This document shows positions 25,101 to 36,265 of a stretch of DNA of 64,000 bases, in pieces; the first letter of the stretch is position 1, and every line of letters starts with the position of its first letter. The DNA comes from Parvularcula oceani. GTDB taxonomy: Bacteria; Pseudomonadota; Alphaproteobacteria; Caulobacterales; Parvularculaceae. The notes beneath the pieces are model-generated. The model saw only the letters and a list, made by a program, of their open reading frames with translations, ran no database searches and was not told the origin of the DNA. The position numbers and the translations under genes are program-made. Where the stretch lies: contig NZ_JPHU01000008.1 of assembly GCF_000733125.1 (NCBI RefSeq), forward strand, positions 62,001 through 126,000, read 5' to 3'.

Positions 25101-25348
25101 GCCTGCATCTCCTTGATGCCGTCGAGATCGGCGAGCGCCTCCTCGATCCGCATCACGATCTGCTCCTCGACCTCGCGCGGTCCGGCGCCGGGCCAGGAGA
25201 CGGAGATGTCGACGAAGCTGAGCGGCGGGCTCGGCTCGGCCTCCCGGTCGATGGTGGCGAACTGCATCAGACCGACGATGAAGATCAGGATCATCAGGAG
25301 GTTGGCGGCGACGCCGTTACGCGCCCACCAGGCGATGAGGCCGTTCAT
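22172..25348 (-). CDS. RND efflux transporter, permease subunit
   Basis: A 1058-residue HAE-1/HME-like RND pump with twelve predicted helices and two large periplasmic loops. The proton-relay helix 4 carries GIVVDDALVVGESIHRQ, with the twin Asp essential for transport; helix 1 begins MNGLIAWWARNGVAANLLMI. It exports hydrophobic compounds from the periplasm through an outer-membrane channel. Its ATG overlaps the adaptor stop by one base, and the adaptor overlaps the channel gene, forming one operon in the order channel, adaptor, permease on the minus strand. Confidence 0.93.
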   Translation of the reverse strand: MNGLIAWWARNGVAANLLMILIFIVGLMQFATIDREAEPSPPLSFVDISVSWPGAGPREVEEQIVMRIEEALADLDGIKEMQATATEGYANVFIEMRDDGRSFEGFLNQVKARVDGVSNMPQDAFPPVVRQFILERPLSFITFSSALPDREHNRLAREIRDEIAALPDATPLVDMYGDRAEEVSIEVSESALRRYGLTFDDIAQAIRASSINRAAGTITTDTGGIALGIRNLADTRAEFERIVVRQNRDGSVITVGDVATVIDGFTEARFRSEVDDQTAITIVPRASGRLNIVTVSKAIEDYVEAKQDELPPSAKLFITYDTVEDYRSQMELVGSNAFVGLILVLIVLTLFLRPVVAAWVAAGIAISFIGTFIFLPTAGVTLNFLSLFGILLVIGIVVDDALVVGESIHRQTERGRTGLTAAVLGTQIVAKPVLFAVLTTMIAFAPFILISGPTAEFTKHIAWPIIFALSFSLIESFLILPSHLSHMKEPKQESRFARFQAVFANGMVSFAKRFYRPLIIQAVKFRYITVFTFLGLFWLSVALLQQGWVPFSFQPEVEGRSIVLDITPQEGSPYARNVQIFEIVSQAVDELREEYEEEIGRDIIVSKRLRVSEGGVNARIILTDADERGIATSTVGDRLRELIGDIPDAEDISLSTAANEDAGRFYASIEADSLDALQDAANDIKDYLRTVPELYDVRDSLQSPNDELQFTLKPGAERFGITLAEVSRQVRQAYFGEEVQRLPRSGEDVRVMVRYPREVRESLESLDNLRIRTPDGRQIPFSAVADTEFSPGLNRIQRVDRQRSVSIFARMAADADRGAIQSDFYGEFAPDWQDRHPGVTLTRRGAGQEQDEFFSQVLALYGIALFAMYMLLAIAFGSYFQPILIMSAIPFGFMGAMFGHALTGTDFAMFSVFGIAAAGGVVVNDNLVLIDYVNRLRDEGAGAFAALVEAGTVRFRPIILTSLTTFVGLVPILLEQSVNAKFLQPMIIALAFGVFFALFVTLIFVPALYAVGIDIARLYKWGWTGTKPPSLGDGASQEELPDIERDHSYPGQAPQPAE

Positions 25349-26607
25349 CAGTTCGCTCCTGCGTTGGCGGCACGTCCGCTATTGGCCCGGCGGCGATCAG
25401 CCTGCAGGCCGCCGGCCTCGGCTTCGTCTTCTGCGGGTTCGCTGGCCGCGGCTTCATCCGCGCTGAGCGGCCGGACGACATTGCCGACAGCGGTCGGCAG
25501 GCGGCTGACCACAACCCTCTCATCCGGCTCTACGCCGGCGGTGACGATCACGCCCTCCGGCGTGCGGGCGGCGACGGTCACTTCGCGGCGGCGAAGCCGG
25601 TTCTCCTCGTCGACGACATAAACGGTGCCGTCATCCTGAACCGCGAGGCGCGGCAGGACGAGGGCGCGGTCGAGCGCGGGCCCCTCGATCACCGCGTCGA
25701 CGAAGAGGCCGACCGCCAGCGGAAAGCCGTCATCGGCATTGGCGCCGTAGGGGTCATCGACCCGCGCAATGGCGGAAATCAGCCGCGTCGTCGGATCGAC
25801 GGCAGCGTCGACCCGCACGATCCGGCCCTCCCACTCGCGCAGGGCGCCGGCCACGCTAGTCGACAGGTTCACACGCGGTCCTTCGCCGGTGAAGGCGAGC
25901 GGCAGGTCCAGCCGGGCGAGGTCGGCATCGGTCAGCGGCAGGCGGATCTCGACCGCGGCGGTCGAGAACACCTGGCCGAGCTGAGTGCCGGGGCTGACGA
26001 ACTGGCCGACATCGGCGCCGATCGAGCGGACGCGGCCGGCGAAGGGCGCCTCGATGGTTGTGCGCTCGAGGGCGAGCTCGGCATCGCGCAGATTGGCCTT
26101 GGCGCTCTCGAATTCCGCTTCGGCCCGGGCGAGCTGCGGCTCGCGCAGGGTCAGGCCGGAGGGGGTTCCTTCACCGCCGGCCAGCTCCTCGTAATCCTGG
26201 CGGGCAAGCGCCGCTTCGGCCTGCTCGATGGCAAGGGCCTGGCTCGCCTGGGCGACCTGCGCCTCGGCGCGGGTCTTGGCGAGTTCGTAATCGGCGTCCT
26301 CCAGCCGGACGAGGACTTCGCCCGCTTCGAACACGCCGCCATCGGCGAAGCTGTCGGAGACCTCGGTGATCACACCCGAGATCTGGGAGGTCAGCTGGAT
26401 CTCCCGCCGAGGCTCGACTTCGCCCTGCGTATAGACCTTGAGGGCCACGGGCTCGAACTCGGCGTCCTCGACGAAGACCGCGGGGGCCTGCGTCTCGGCC
26501 TCCTGGCGCTCCCGCTCGGGCCGCATGCTCCCCAATACGCTGATCAGGACGAAGAAGCCGACCGGGACGGCCAGGCTGACGGCGATGACGAGAATCTTGC
26601 GCTTCAT
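25348..26607 (-). CDS. RND efflux adaptor (membrane fusion) protein
   Basis: This 419-residue MFP has an N-terminal membrane anchor (ILVIAVSLAVPVGFFVLISVL), a biotinyl-lipoyl half-site (YTQGEVEPRREIQLTSQISGVI), a long alpha hairpin (about residues 108-185), the second lipoyl half (TIEAPFAGRVRSIGADVGQFVSPG), a beta-barrel and membrane-proximal domains. It links the permease to the outer-membrane channel in the periplasm. The tail is charged. The overlapping ATGA with the channel gene indicates translational coupling. Confidence 0.93.
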   Translation of the reverse strand: MKRKILVIAVSLAVPVGFFVLISVLGSMRPERERQEAETQAPAVFVEDAEFEPVALKVYTQGEVEPRREIQLTSQISGVITEVSDSFADGGVFEAGEVLVRLEDADYELAKTRAEAQVAQASQALAIEQAEAALARQDYEELAGGEGTPSGLTLREPQLARAEAEFESAKANLRDAELALERTTIEAPFAGRVRSIGADVGQFVSPGTQLGQVFSTAAVEIRLPLTDADLARLDLPLAFTGEGPRVNLSTSVAGALREWEGRIVRVDAAVDPTTRLISAIARVDDPYGANADDGFPLAVGLFVDAVIEGPALDRALVLPRLAVQDDGTVYVVDEENRLRRREVTVAARTPEGVIVTAGVEPDERVVVSRLPTAVGNVVRPLSADEAAASEPAEDEAEAGGLQADRRRANSGRAANAGAN

Positions 26608-28175
26608 GACCGGTCTCTCCCACGGCCCGTCAGGCCGATTCTAAAACTGTCCTCCCGCACCGGCAGGGCGGCGGGATCATCCGAGGACACCAGCGCCGCG
26701 GGTACGGTGAAGGGGGCGCCGAGCGCCAGATAGAGCCCGATCCTGTTGGTCAGGCGGGCGCGGCTGGCGGCGATGAACTGGGACTCGTTGGCGATGCGCC
26801 GCTGCTGGGCGCTGATCAGGTTGAAGATGTTCGTCGTGCCGCTGAGATATTGACGCTCGGTCAGTTCTTCGGCGGCGACGGCCTCCTCGAAGGCGAGGCG
26901 GCGGGCGGCCTGCTGGGCGGAGAGGAGGCGCTCCGCGGCGACGGCGTCCTCGACCTCCTGATAGGCTTCGAGCACCGTCTGGGCATAGACATGCAGCGCC
27001 GCCTCCATCTGCGCCTTCTGCGCAGCGATCGAGGCGCGGATCCGGCCGCCCTGGAAGAGCGGCTGGACGAGGCTGCCGATCAGCTGGGCGACCACGTCGT
27101 CGGGGTCGAAGGTGATGTTGGAGGCCGTGTCGAAGCGGTTGTCCGCGCTGCCCGACAGGCGGAGCGTCGGCAGGAGCGCCTTGCGCGCGGCGGAAACCCG
27201 CAGGCCCGCCGCCTGGAGCTGGCGTTCCGCCGCCAGGACGTCGGGGCGGCGGAAGAGAAGGTCTTCGGGACCGCCCAGGCCGACCACTCCGCCATCTTCG
27301 CTCACGAGGGTGCGCAATTCGGGAAGCGCGTCCGAAACGGCGACCGAGGCAGCCGGATAGCGGCCGAGCAGCACTTCGAGCTGCCGCGCCGCTTCGCGCT
27401 CGGACTGCTCCCGCGCGATCAGCTGCGCGCGCGACTGCGCGAGGGAGGCGCGGGCCAGGCGGACGTCGAGGCTGGTGGAGATTCCGCGGTCATAGCGCCG
27501 CTCGATGATGTTGAGATTCGCTTCGCCGGCCTCCACGTCGCGCTCGGCCAGCTCGCGCTGCAGCCGCGCTTCGGTGAGCAGGTAGAAGCTCTGCGCCGTG
27601 CCGCCCGCGATGGACAGCGCCGCCGCGGCGAAGTCGAGTTCCTGCGCCTCCGCATCGAGATAGGCAGCGCGGGTCGTGTCGGTCAGGCGCCCCCAGAGGT
27701 CGAGCTCCCACGAGGCGTTGAAGCCGAGGCTGTAGCTGTCCGAAGAGCTCGGCCCCGCCGTGCCGGTGATGATCTCGCCGTTCGGGCCGGTGGTGGCGAA
27801 TGCGCCGCCGGGCGTGCGGGTGCTGCTGGCGTTGAGGCCCGCGCTGAGTTGCGGCAGCAGGCTGGCGCGCTGGATGCGGGCCTGCGCCAGCACGGCGCGG
27901 ACCTGCGCGGCGGAGGCGGCGAGGTTGTTGTTATAGGCGATGGCTTCGGCGACGAGCGGCGTGACGGTGGGATCGGACAGCTCTTCGAGCCAGTCCTCGG
28001 TCACCGGCCGCGAGCCGGCCGGCGCGAAGGCGTCGGACACCGCCGCCCAGTCGCCGGGGATTTCGGCCGGTGCGATCGGCTCTTCCACGTCGATCGTGGC
28101 ACAGCCTGCGAGCGCGAGGGCGCCGCCGCCCATCAGCAGGCGCCGCACCGTCCTGATATTCGACTTGCCGCTCAC
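26604..28175 (-). CDS. RND outer-membrane channel lipoprotein (NodT family)
   Basis: This 523-residue TolC-superfamily protein has a lipoprotein signal (LALAGC) and two OEP repeats: DWLEELSDPTVTPLVAEAIAYNNNL with SLGFNASWELDLWGRLTDTTRAA in the first half, and LVQPLFQGGRIRASIAAQKAQME in the second. It forms the exit duct for the adjacent pump. The GTG at 28175 (AGGAGG upstream) is chosen because it places the lipobox properly; the frame is open upstream to 28295. First gene of the efflux operon, not to be confused with the missing tolC of the pcm locus. Confidence 0.9.
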   Translation of the reverse strand: MSGKSNIRTVRRLLMGGGALALAGCATIDVEEPIAPAEIPGDWAAVSDAFAPAGSRPVTEDWLEELSDPTVTPLVAEAIAYNNNLAASAAQVRAVLAQARIQRASLLPQLSAGLNASSTRTPGGAFATTGPNGEIITGTAGPSSSDSYSLGFNASWELDLWGRLTDTTRAAYLDAEAQELDFAAAALSIAGGTAQSFYLLTEARLQRELAERDVEAGEANLNIIERRYDRGISTSLDVRLARASLAQSRAQLIAREQSEREAARQLEVLLGRYPAASVAVSDALPELRTLVSEDGGVVGLGGPEDLLFRRPDVLAAERQLQAAGLRVSAARKALLPTLRLSGSADNRFDTASNITFDPDDVVAQLIGSLVQPLFQGGRIRASIAAQKAQMEAALHVYAQTVLEAYQEVEDAVAAERLLSAQQAARRLAFEEAVAAEELTERQYLSGTTNIFNLISAQQRRIANESQFIAASRARLTNRIGLYLALGAPFTVPAALVSSDDPAALPVREDSFRIGLTGRGRDRS

Positions 28176-28348
28176 GCTGCCCCGCCTCCTGTCGTCCGGC
28201 TTTCCACCGGTTGCAAACCGCGCCCGCTCATAGGGCCAATTCCATTCTTTATCGTTAATCGAGAAAGACATTGGAAGCCCGCAAAGAGGGCGCAAGGCCG
28301 CAGCGGCAGATTCTTCGCGAATTTGTCATGTGGATCGGGGAGGGGGAG

Positions 28349-28422
28349 TGGAGGCCTCGGCCGGAATCGAACCGGCGTACACGGCTTTGCAGGCCGCTGC
28401 GTCACCACTCCGCCACGAGGCC
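28349..28422 (-). tRNA. tRNA-Cys (GCA)
   Basis: 74-nt cloverleaf ending in encoded CCA. Acceptor GGCCTCG paired with CGAGGCC; the anticodon stem GCGGC/GCCGT encloses loop CTGCAAA with anticodon GCA, reading TGC/TGT codons. Confidence 0.95.
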
Positions 28423-28555
28423 ATCCATAGGTGGTGCGAAGCGCTCGATAGCCCGGCGCGAGCGCGCCGTCAAAGCCAAAGGCGCTCTCGCTTCCCAATT
28501 GCGGCGGGCTCCGCTAGTGCGGCCCCTCAGACCCTCAACGCGATCAGGACGAGTG

Positions 28556-29215
28556 ATGGACACAGCCCGCGCCCGCAAGCACATGGTGGACAGCCAGGTC
28601 CGGCCCAATGACGTGACGAATCCGCGTCTGCAGCAGGCGATGAACACCATACCGCGCGAGCTCTTCGTGCCGACGAACCGGCGCGCGCTCGCCTATGTCG
28701 ACCGCGACGTGCCCCTGTTCGACGGCCGCTGGCTGCTCAAGGCGCGGGACATGGCCAAGCTGATCCATGCCGCGAACATCCAGGAGGGCGATCTCGTCCT
28801 CGATGTCGGCTGCGGCTTCGGCTATTCGAGCGCGGTCATGGCGAGCCTCGCCGGCATGGTCGTCGGCGTCGAGGAGGACGAGGACGTCTGCGCCAAGGCC
28901 TCCGAGAACTTCTCCACGCTCGGCATCGACAATGCCGTCATGGTGAACGAGCCGCTGCCTCAGGGCTGCCCGAAACAGGGGCCATACGATGTCATCATCA
29001 TCGAGGGCGCCGTGGAGGAGAACCTCGACACGCTGCTCGGACAGCTCAAGCCCGATGTCGGGCGCCTCGTCACGATCATGATGGACCGCTGGGACCTCGG
29101 CCATGCGACGCTGTTTACCCGTTCTGGGGAAAGTTTCGGCCGCCGAATGCTCTTCGAGTCCCGGCCGGCGGGGGTTTTACCGGGCTTTAACCGTTCTGAA
29201 GGCTTTGTATTTTAA
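28556..29215 (+). CDS. Protein-L-isoaspartate O-methyltransferase-like protein
   Basis: This 219-residue SAM-dependent methyltransferase has motif I VLDVGCGFGYSSAVMASLAG, followed by VVGVEEDEDVC (acidic residue binding ribose) and PYDVIIIEGAVEE. The N-terminus ARARKHMVDSQVRPNDVTNPRLQQAM is the pattern of alphaproteobacterial Pcm-like proteins next to tolC and popZ. Pcm repairs isoaspartyl residues; this branch may have another substrate. ATG 28556 is chosen as the frame upstream covers tRNA-Cys. Confidence 0.85.
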   Translation: MDTARARKHMVDSQVRPNDVTNPRLQQAMNTIPRELFVPTNRRALAYVDRDVPLFDGRWLLKARDMAKLIHAANIQEGDLVLDVGCGFGYSSAVMASLAGMVVGVEEDEDVCAKASENFSTLGIDNAVMVNEPLPQGCPKQGPYDVIIIEGAVEENLDTLLGQLKPDVGRLVTIMMDRWDLGHATLFTRSGESFGRRMLFESRPAGVLPGFNRSEGFVF

Positions 29216-29321
29216 CCAAGGTTGACGGGAGAGGTCAGCTACACGCGCCACGCGAAACGCTCTTGCAGGGGCGGCCGAACACGGGAATGGTGCGTCAGGA
29301 CGAAACGAGGACGACAGCGGC

Positions 29322-30104
29322 ATGGCGAGCGCGCAGACCGAACCGAGCATGGACGAGATCCTGGCGTCGATCCGTCGGATCATCTCCGAGGAAGACGATG
29401 CCCCGGCCGAAGTGCCTGTCCGGCGCCGTCTCGAGACGCTGAAGCTCCACGACGAGGCGGACGAAGAGGAGCAGTCCGCTTCCGAGCCCGCCGCCGTATC
29501 GCCTCCGCCCGCCGCTGCGCAGGAGGACGACATGCCGCCGGCGCCGCCCGCGGTCGAGGAGCAGGCGGCCGGCGGCGAACCGGCGGCCCAGATCCGCGAG
29601 CAGGCGCGCGCGGACGACCAGCCCGAGCCCGAGGCGGCCGCCGCGCCCGAGGCGAAGCAGGAGGCGCCTGCGGACGAGCTCGATGATTTCGCGCCGCTGC
29701 CCGAAGACGAGCCGAGCTCCGGCTCGACCATGGAGTCCGCCGCGGTCGCCCATGAGCAGGGCGAGGTGCACGATTCGACCTATGACGAAGGGCCCGTCGA
29801 ACAGCCCGCAGCCGAAGCGCGCAAGGATGCCAGCCGCGCCGCAGAAGCGCTGAAGCCGCTGACCCAGGCCGCTGCCGAGAGCATGAAGAGCGCGATCAGC
29901 GAGAACTCGGCGAGCAAGATCGCCAGCGCCTTCGGCACGCTGGAGGAGAATGTCCGCATCTCCTCGTCCTCCAGCCACACGATCGAGGATATGGTCCAGG
30001 CCATGCTCGCCCCGATGATCGACGCCTGGCTCGACCGGAACCTGCCGCGCATCGTGGAGGAGAAGGTCGAGGAGGAAGTGCGCCGCATCGCGCGCCGCCG
30101 CTGA
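29322..30104 (+). CDS. popZ: PopZ-like polar organising protein (DUF2497)
   Basis: This 260-residue protein has the two conserved ends of the PopZ/DUF2497 family: an N-terminal helix SMDEILASIRRIISEEDDAP and a C-terminal part with IEDMVQAMLAPMIDAWLDRN followed by LPRIVEEKVEEEVRRIARRR. Between them lies a long acidic, Pro/Glu-rich disordered region (about 40-160). In Caulobacter, PopZ forms a polar matrix that anchors the ParB-parS complex and cell-cycle regulators. Gene order pcm, popZ, valS supports the call. Confidence 0.9.
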   Translation: MASAQTEPSMDEILASIRRIISEEDDAPAEVPVRRRLETLKLHDEADEEEQSASEPAAVSPPPAAAQEDDMPPAPPAVEEQAAGGEPAAQIREQARADDQPEPEAAAAPEAKQEAPADELDDFAPLPEDEPSSGSTMESAAVAHEQGEVHDSTYDEGPVEQPAAEARKDASRAAEALKPLTQAAAESMKSAISENSASKIASAFGTLEENVRISSSSSHTIEDMVQAMLAPMIDAWLDRNLPRIVEEKVEEEVRRIARRR

Positions 30105-30154
30105 CACGCAGGCGAAATCAGGGGTGTCGCCAGACCCCCGGCTGAGACTATAGG

Positions 30155-30180
30155 AGGGCCCTCTTGGAAGGGCCCTTTTT
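30155..30180 (+). terminator. Rho-independent terminator between popZ and valS
   Basis: Inverted repeat AGGGCCC / GGGCCCT with an 8-nt loop, followed directly by a T-run that ends three bases before the valS ATG. It terminates popZ transcription; its position just in front of valS means valS has almost no leader of its own downstream of it. Confidence 0.85.
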
Positions 30181-30183
30181 GCT

Positions 30184-33100
30184 ATGCCGTTGCCGAAGCA
30201 GTTCGATTCCGCCGATGTCGAATCCCGCCTCTACGAGGCATGGGAGAAGGGAGGCTGTTTCAAGCCCTCGGGCAAGGGCGAGCCGTTCTGCGTCGTGATC
30301 CCGCCGCCCAATGTGACGGGCAGCCTGCATATGGGCCACGCGCTCAACACCACGCTCCAGGACATCCTCGTCCGCTTCGAGCGGATGCGCGGCAAGGATG
30401 TCCTCTGGCAGGTGGGCACGGACCATGCCGGGATCGCGACCCAGATGGTGGTCGAGCGGCAGATGGCGGAGAAGGGCGAGAAGCGCACGGACCTCTCCCG
30501 CGAGGAGTTCATCGAGCGCGTCTGGGAATGGAAGGCCGAAAGCGGCGGCAAGATCCAGAACCAGTTCCGACGCCTCGGCGCCTCCGTCGACTGGTCGCGC
30601 GAACGCTTCACCATGGATGAGGGCCTGTCGGCCGCCGTCCGCAAGGTCTTCGTCCAGCTCTACGAGGAAGGCCTCATCTACCGCGCCAAGCGGCTCGTGA
30701 ACTGGGACCCCAAGCTCGTCACCGCGATCTCCGACCTCGAGGTCGAGACGCGCGAGGTCCAGGGCCACATGTGGCACGTGAAGTACCCGCTGGCCGGCGG
30801 CGAGACCTACGAATATGTTGAGACGGACGCGGACGGCAACGAGACGCTGCGCGAAACGCGCGACTACATCGCCATCGCGACGACAAGGCCCGAGACCATC
30901 CTCGGCGACGGCGCGGTCGCGGTGCACCCGGACGATCAGCGCTACGCGCCGCTGGTGGGCAAGCTCTGCGAGGTCCCGGTCGGGCCGAAGGAACATCGCC
31001 GCCTGATCCCGATCATCACGGACGAATATCCCGATCCCGACTTCGGCTCGGGCGCGGTGAAGATCACCGGCGCGCATGACCAGAACGATTACGGCGTCGC
31101 AAAAAGGGCAGGGATTCCGCTCTACCGCCTGATGGACGAGCACGCGTCTATGCGCGCCGACGGCGCGCCCTATGCCGAAGAGGTCGAGAAGGCGGCCGCC
31201 CTGCGCGATCAGGATGGCGAACCCGACGAGGCAGCGGTCGACGCGATCAACCTCGTCCCGGACGATTTGCGTGGCCTCGACCGCTACGGGGCCCGATGGG
31301 AAGTAATCGGCCAGTGCGAAGCCGAAGGCACGCTGATCCGCGTCGAGGACAAGACCATCCAGCAGCCCTTCGGCGACCGCTCCGGCGTCGTGATCGAACC
31401 CATGCTGACGGATCAGTGGTGGGTCGACGCGGAGAAGATGGCCGGCCCCGCCATCGAGGCCGTCCGCTCGGGCAAGACCCGCTTCGTCCCGGAAAACTGG
31501 GACAAGACCTACTATCAGTGGATGGAGAACATCGAGCCTTGGTGCATCAGCCGCCAGCTCTGGTGGGGGCATCGGGTTCCGGTTTGGTATGGACCCTCTC
31601 TACGGAAGAGTATGGGCAAACCTTCGTCCGACGCCCTAGAGCAATGGAAACGCGGCGAACTGTCGATGGAAGACATGCTAATGAGTGGCGAAGGGCCAGA
31701 ACGCATGATTCCAGATCACGGGACGAAGAAAGTGTTCTGTGCAGAGTCATCGGAAAAGGCCTTCGCGATGATGCGAGAGTATTATCCGACGGATTACCAG
31801 ATCGGTACGGTTGAGCTCGAAGGCAGGTCGATCGACGATATCGTTCATCAGCTTGCGGAAAAGGGTAGGCCGAACCTAATTCCTGTCTACCAGGACGAGG
31901 ACGTCCTAGACACCTGGTTCTCCTCCGCTCTCTGGCCGTTCTCCACCCTCGGCTGGCCGGAAGAGACCTCGGAACTCGAACGCTTCTACCCCACCGCCGC
32001 CCTCTCGACCGCCTTCGACATCATCTTCTTCTGGGTCGCCCGGATGATGATGATGGGCCTGCACTTCCAAAAGGAAGTGCCGTTCAAGGAGGTCTATATC
32101 CACGCCATCGTGCGGGACGAGCACGGACAGAAGATGTCCAAGTCCAAGGGCAATGTCGTCGACCCGCTCGGCTGGATGGACACATACGGCACGGACGCGC
32201 TGCGCTTCTGCCTCGCGGCGCAGGCGACGCAGGGGCGCGACCTGAACCTGTCCGAGCAGCGTGTCGAAGGCTACCGGAACTTCCGGACCAAGATCTGGAA
32301 CGCTGCCCGCTTCGTCGAGATGAACGAGGCTTCCGTTCCCGAAGGCTTCGATCCCGCCGCCCTCAAACTCCCCCTCAACCGCTGGATCGCGCATGAGGCG
32401 ACCGAGGCGCGGGCGCAGGTCACTTCGGCGCTCGAAGCCTACCGGTTCGACGATGCGGCGCAGGCGGCCTATCGCTTCACCTGGAACCTCTATTGCGACT
32501 GGGCGCTGGAGCTGTCCAAGCCGATCCTGAACGGCGAGGACGCGGCGGCGAAGGAAGAGACCAAGGCGACGCTCGCCTGGGCGCTGGACCGCATCCTCGT
32601 CCTCCTGCACCCCTTCATGCCCTTCGTCACCGAAGAGCTCTGGGCGCAGACGGGCGAGCGGGACGGCTTCCTCATGCTCGAGGATTGGTCTGCGCCCGAC
32701 CTGCGCGACGAGGCGGCGGCGGGCGATGTCCGCTTCGCCATCGACCTGATCTCGGAAATCCGTTCGCTCAGGGCCGAGATGAACGTCCCGCCCTCGGCCC
32801 GCCTCCCGCTCGTCGCCCTCGGCGCCGATGCGGAAACGCAGCGCCGGCTGAAGGATCAGGCGCCGGCCCTCCGCCAGCTCGCCCGGATCGAGGACATCAC
32901 GCTAGCCGACACCCCGCCCCAAGGCGCGGCGCAGATCGTCACCGGCGGCGTCACCTATGCGCTGCCCGTGGCCGAGCACATCGACCTTTCGGCCGAACTC
33001 GCCCGCCTCGAAAAGGAAATCGGCAAGACCGAAAGCGAGATCGGCAAGATCGACAACAAGCTCGCCAACGAGAAATTCGTCTCCCGCGCCCCCAAGGAGG

Positions 33101-33189
33101 TCGTGGACGAGCAGCATACGCGCCGCGCGGATTTCACCGCGACGCTGGAGAAGCTGCAGGCGGCGAAGGCGCGGCTCGAAGCGATGTAG
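30184..33189 (+). CDS. valS: Valine--tRNA ligase
   Basis: A 1001-residue class I synthetase charging tRNA-Val. HIGH-type motif HMGH at residues 49-52 (within PPPNVTGSLHMGHAL), KMSKS at 650-654, an editing (CP1) domain around 190-330, an anticodon-binding domain and a C-terminal coiled coil (ELARLEKEIGKTESEIGK) typical of ValRS. Between Pro471 and Asp571 there is a segment of about 100 residues, much longer than in E. coli, with AT-richer codons than the rest. The start at ATG 30184 has no Shine-Dalgarno because the popZ terminator ends just upstream. Confidence 0.97.
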   Translation: MPLPKQFDSADVESRLYEAWEKGGCFKPSGKGEPFCVVIPPPNVTGSLHMGHALNTTLQDILVRFERMRGKDVLWQVGTDHAGIATQMVVERQMAEKGEKRTDLSREEFIERVWEWKAESGGKIQNQFRRLGASVDWSRERFTMDEGLSAAVRKVFVQLYEEGLIYRAKRLVNWDPKLVTAISDLEVETREVQGHMWHVKYPLAGGETYEYVETDADGNETLRETRDYIAIATTRPETILGDGAVAVHPDDQRYAPLVGKLCEVPVGPKEHRRLIPIITDEYPDPDFGSGAVKITGAHDQNDYGVAKRAGIPLYRLMDEHASMRADGAPYAEEVEKAAALRDQDGEPDEAAVDAINLVPDDLRGLDRYGARWEVIGQCEAEGTLIRVEDKTIQQPFGDRSGVVIEPMLTDQWWVDAEKMAGPAIEAVRSGKTRFVPENWDKTYYQWMENIEPWCISRQLWWGHRVPVWYGPSLRKSMGKPSSDALEQWKRGELSMEDMLMSGEGPERMIPDHGTKKVFCAESSEKAFAMMREYYPTDYQIGTVELEGRSIDDIVHQLAEKGRPNLIPVYQDEDVLDTWFSSALWPFSTLGWPEETSELERFYPTAALSTAFDIIFFWVARMMMMGLHFQKEVPFKEVYIHAIVRDEHGQKMSKSKGNVVDPLGWMDTYGTDALRFCLAAQATQGRDLNLSEQRVEGYRNFRTKIWNAARFVEMNEASVPEGFDPAALKLPLNRWIAHEATEARAQVTSALEAYRFDDAAQAAYRFTWNLYCDWALELSKPILNGEDAAAKEETKATLAWALDRILVLLHPFMPFVTEELWAQTGERDGFLMLEDWSAPDLRDEAAAGDVRFAIDLISEIRSLRAEMNVPPSARLPLVALGADAETQRRLKDQAPALRQLARIEDITLADTPPQGAAQIVTGGVTYALPVAEHIDLSAELARLEKEIGKTESEIGKIDNKLANEKFVSRAPKEVVDEQHTRRADFTATLEKLQAAKARLEAM

Positions 33190-33205
33190 AGGGAAGGGCG
33201 GAGCC

Positions 33206-33724
33206 TCAGCCCAGCGCGCATTCGCCGCCGAGGATCTCCGCCTTCAGCCCCTTGGAGATCGGCTCCTCGCCGAACCACATGTCGGAGATCGCATCGAAGG
33301 TCGCGCGCTCGGGCAGGACCATCAGCGCGATGCCGTCCACGGCCATCTCCGTCCGGTCGAGCTTCGGCAGATAGGCGATCTCGACCCGGCTCTTGGGCTG
33401 GATCAGCGCGAAGGCCGCATCGATCTGTGCGATCGTCTCCTCGTCGAGCGTCCGCGCCAGCTTGGGCGGCCAGTCATCGGGCAGGCCGTCGGGCATCTCT
33501 CCTTCGTGCAGGACCTCCATCACGATCATCTCTCCGCCATCCCGCTCGAACAGGGCGAGATTGTAGAGGTCGTGCCACAGGACGGAGCGCTTGGCGCATC
33601 CCACGAGATCATAGCCGGCAGCATGGATGACCGGTTCGTTCTCCGGCCCCGCATCGCGTTCATCGGCCTGGGCGGCGAAGGTGGCGGCGGCGGCGGCCAG
33701 ACTCGCCATCAGGAAGAGGCGCAT
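33206..33724 (-). CDS. Chalcone isomerase-like exported protein
   Basis: This 172-residue protein starts with a signal peptide (MRLFLMASLAAAAATFAAQA) and has the chalcone_3 pattern of bacterial chalcone isomerase-like proteins: LVGCAKRSVLWHDLYNLALF near residue 40, then VLHEGEMPD and TFDAISDMWFGEEPISKGLKA at the end. Members bind fatty-acid-like ligands or have no known reaction; they are rarely true isomerases. ATG 33724 is preferred, five codons' distance from the longer frame. Convergent with valS. Confidence 0.75.
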   Translation of the reverse strand: MRLFLMASLAAAAATFAAQADERDAGPENEPVIHAAGYDLVGCAKRSVLWHDLYNLALFERDGGEMIVMEVLHEGEMPDGLPDDWPPKLARTLDEETIAQIDAAFALIQPKSRVEIAYLPKLDRTEMAVDGIALMVLPERATFDAISDMWFGEEPISKGLKAEILGGECALG

Positions 33725-36228
<2,504 letters not shown>

Positions 36229-36244
36229 GACAGGCCTTGGGAGG

Positions 36245-36265
36245 CGGCCGGACGGCCGCTTCCCC
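36245..36265 (+). other. Weak stem-loop after katG
   Basis: GGCGGCC and GGCCGCT sit around a GGAC loop (one G-T pair) shortly after the katG stop. No T-run follows, so termination is uncertain. Confidence 0.3.

Noticed and set aside
30105-30183. T-box or riboswitch leader for valS
   Set aside because: The space holds only a simple hairpin with T-run; no T-box elements, and T-boxes are not expected in proteobacteria.
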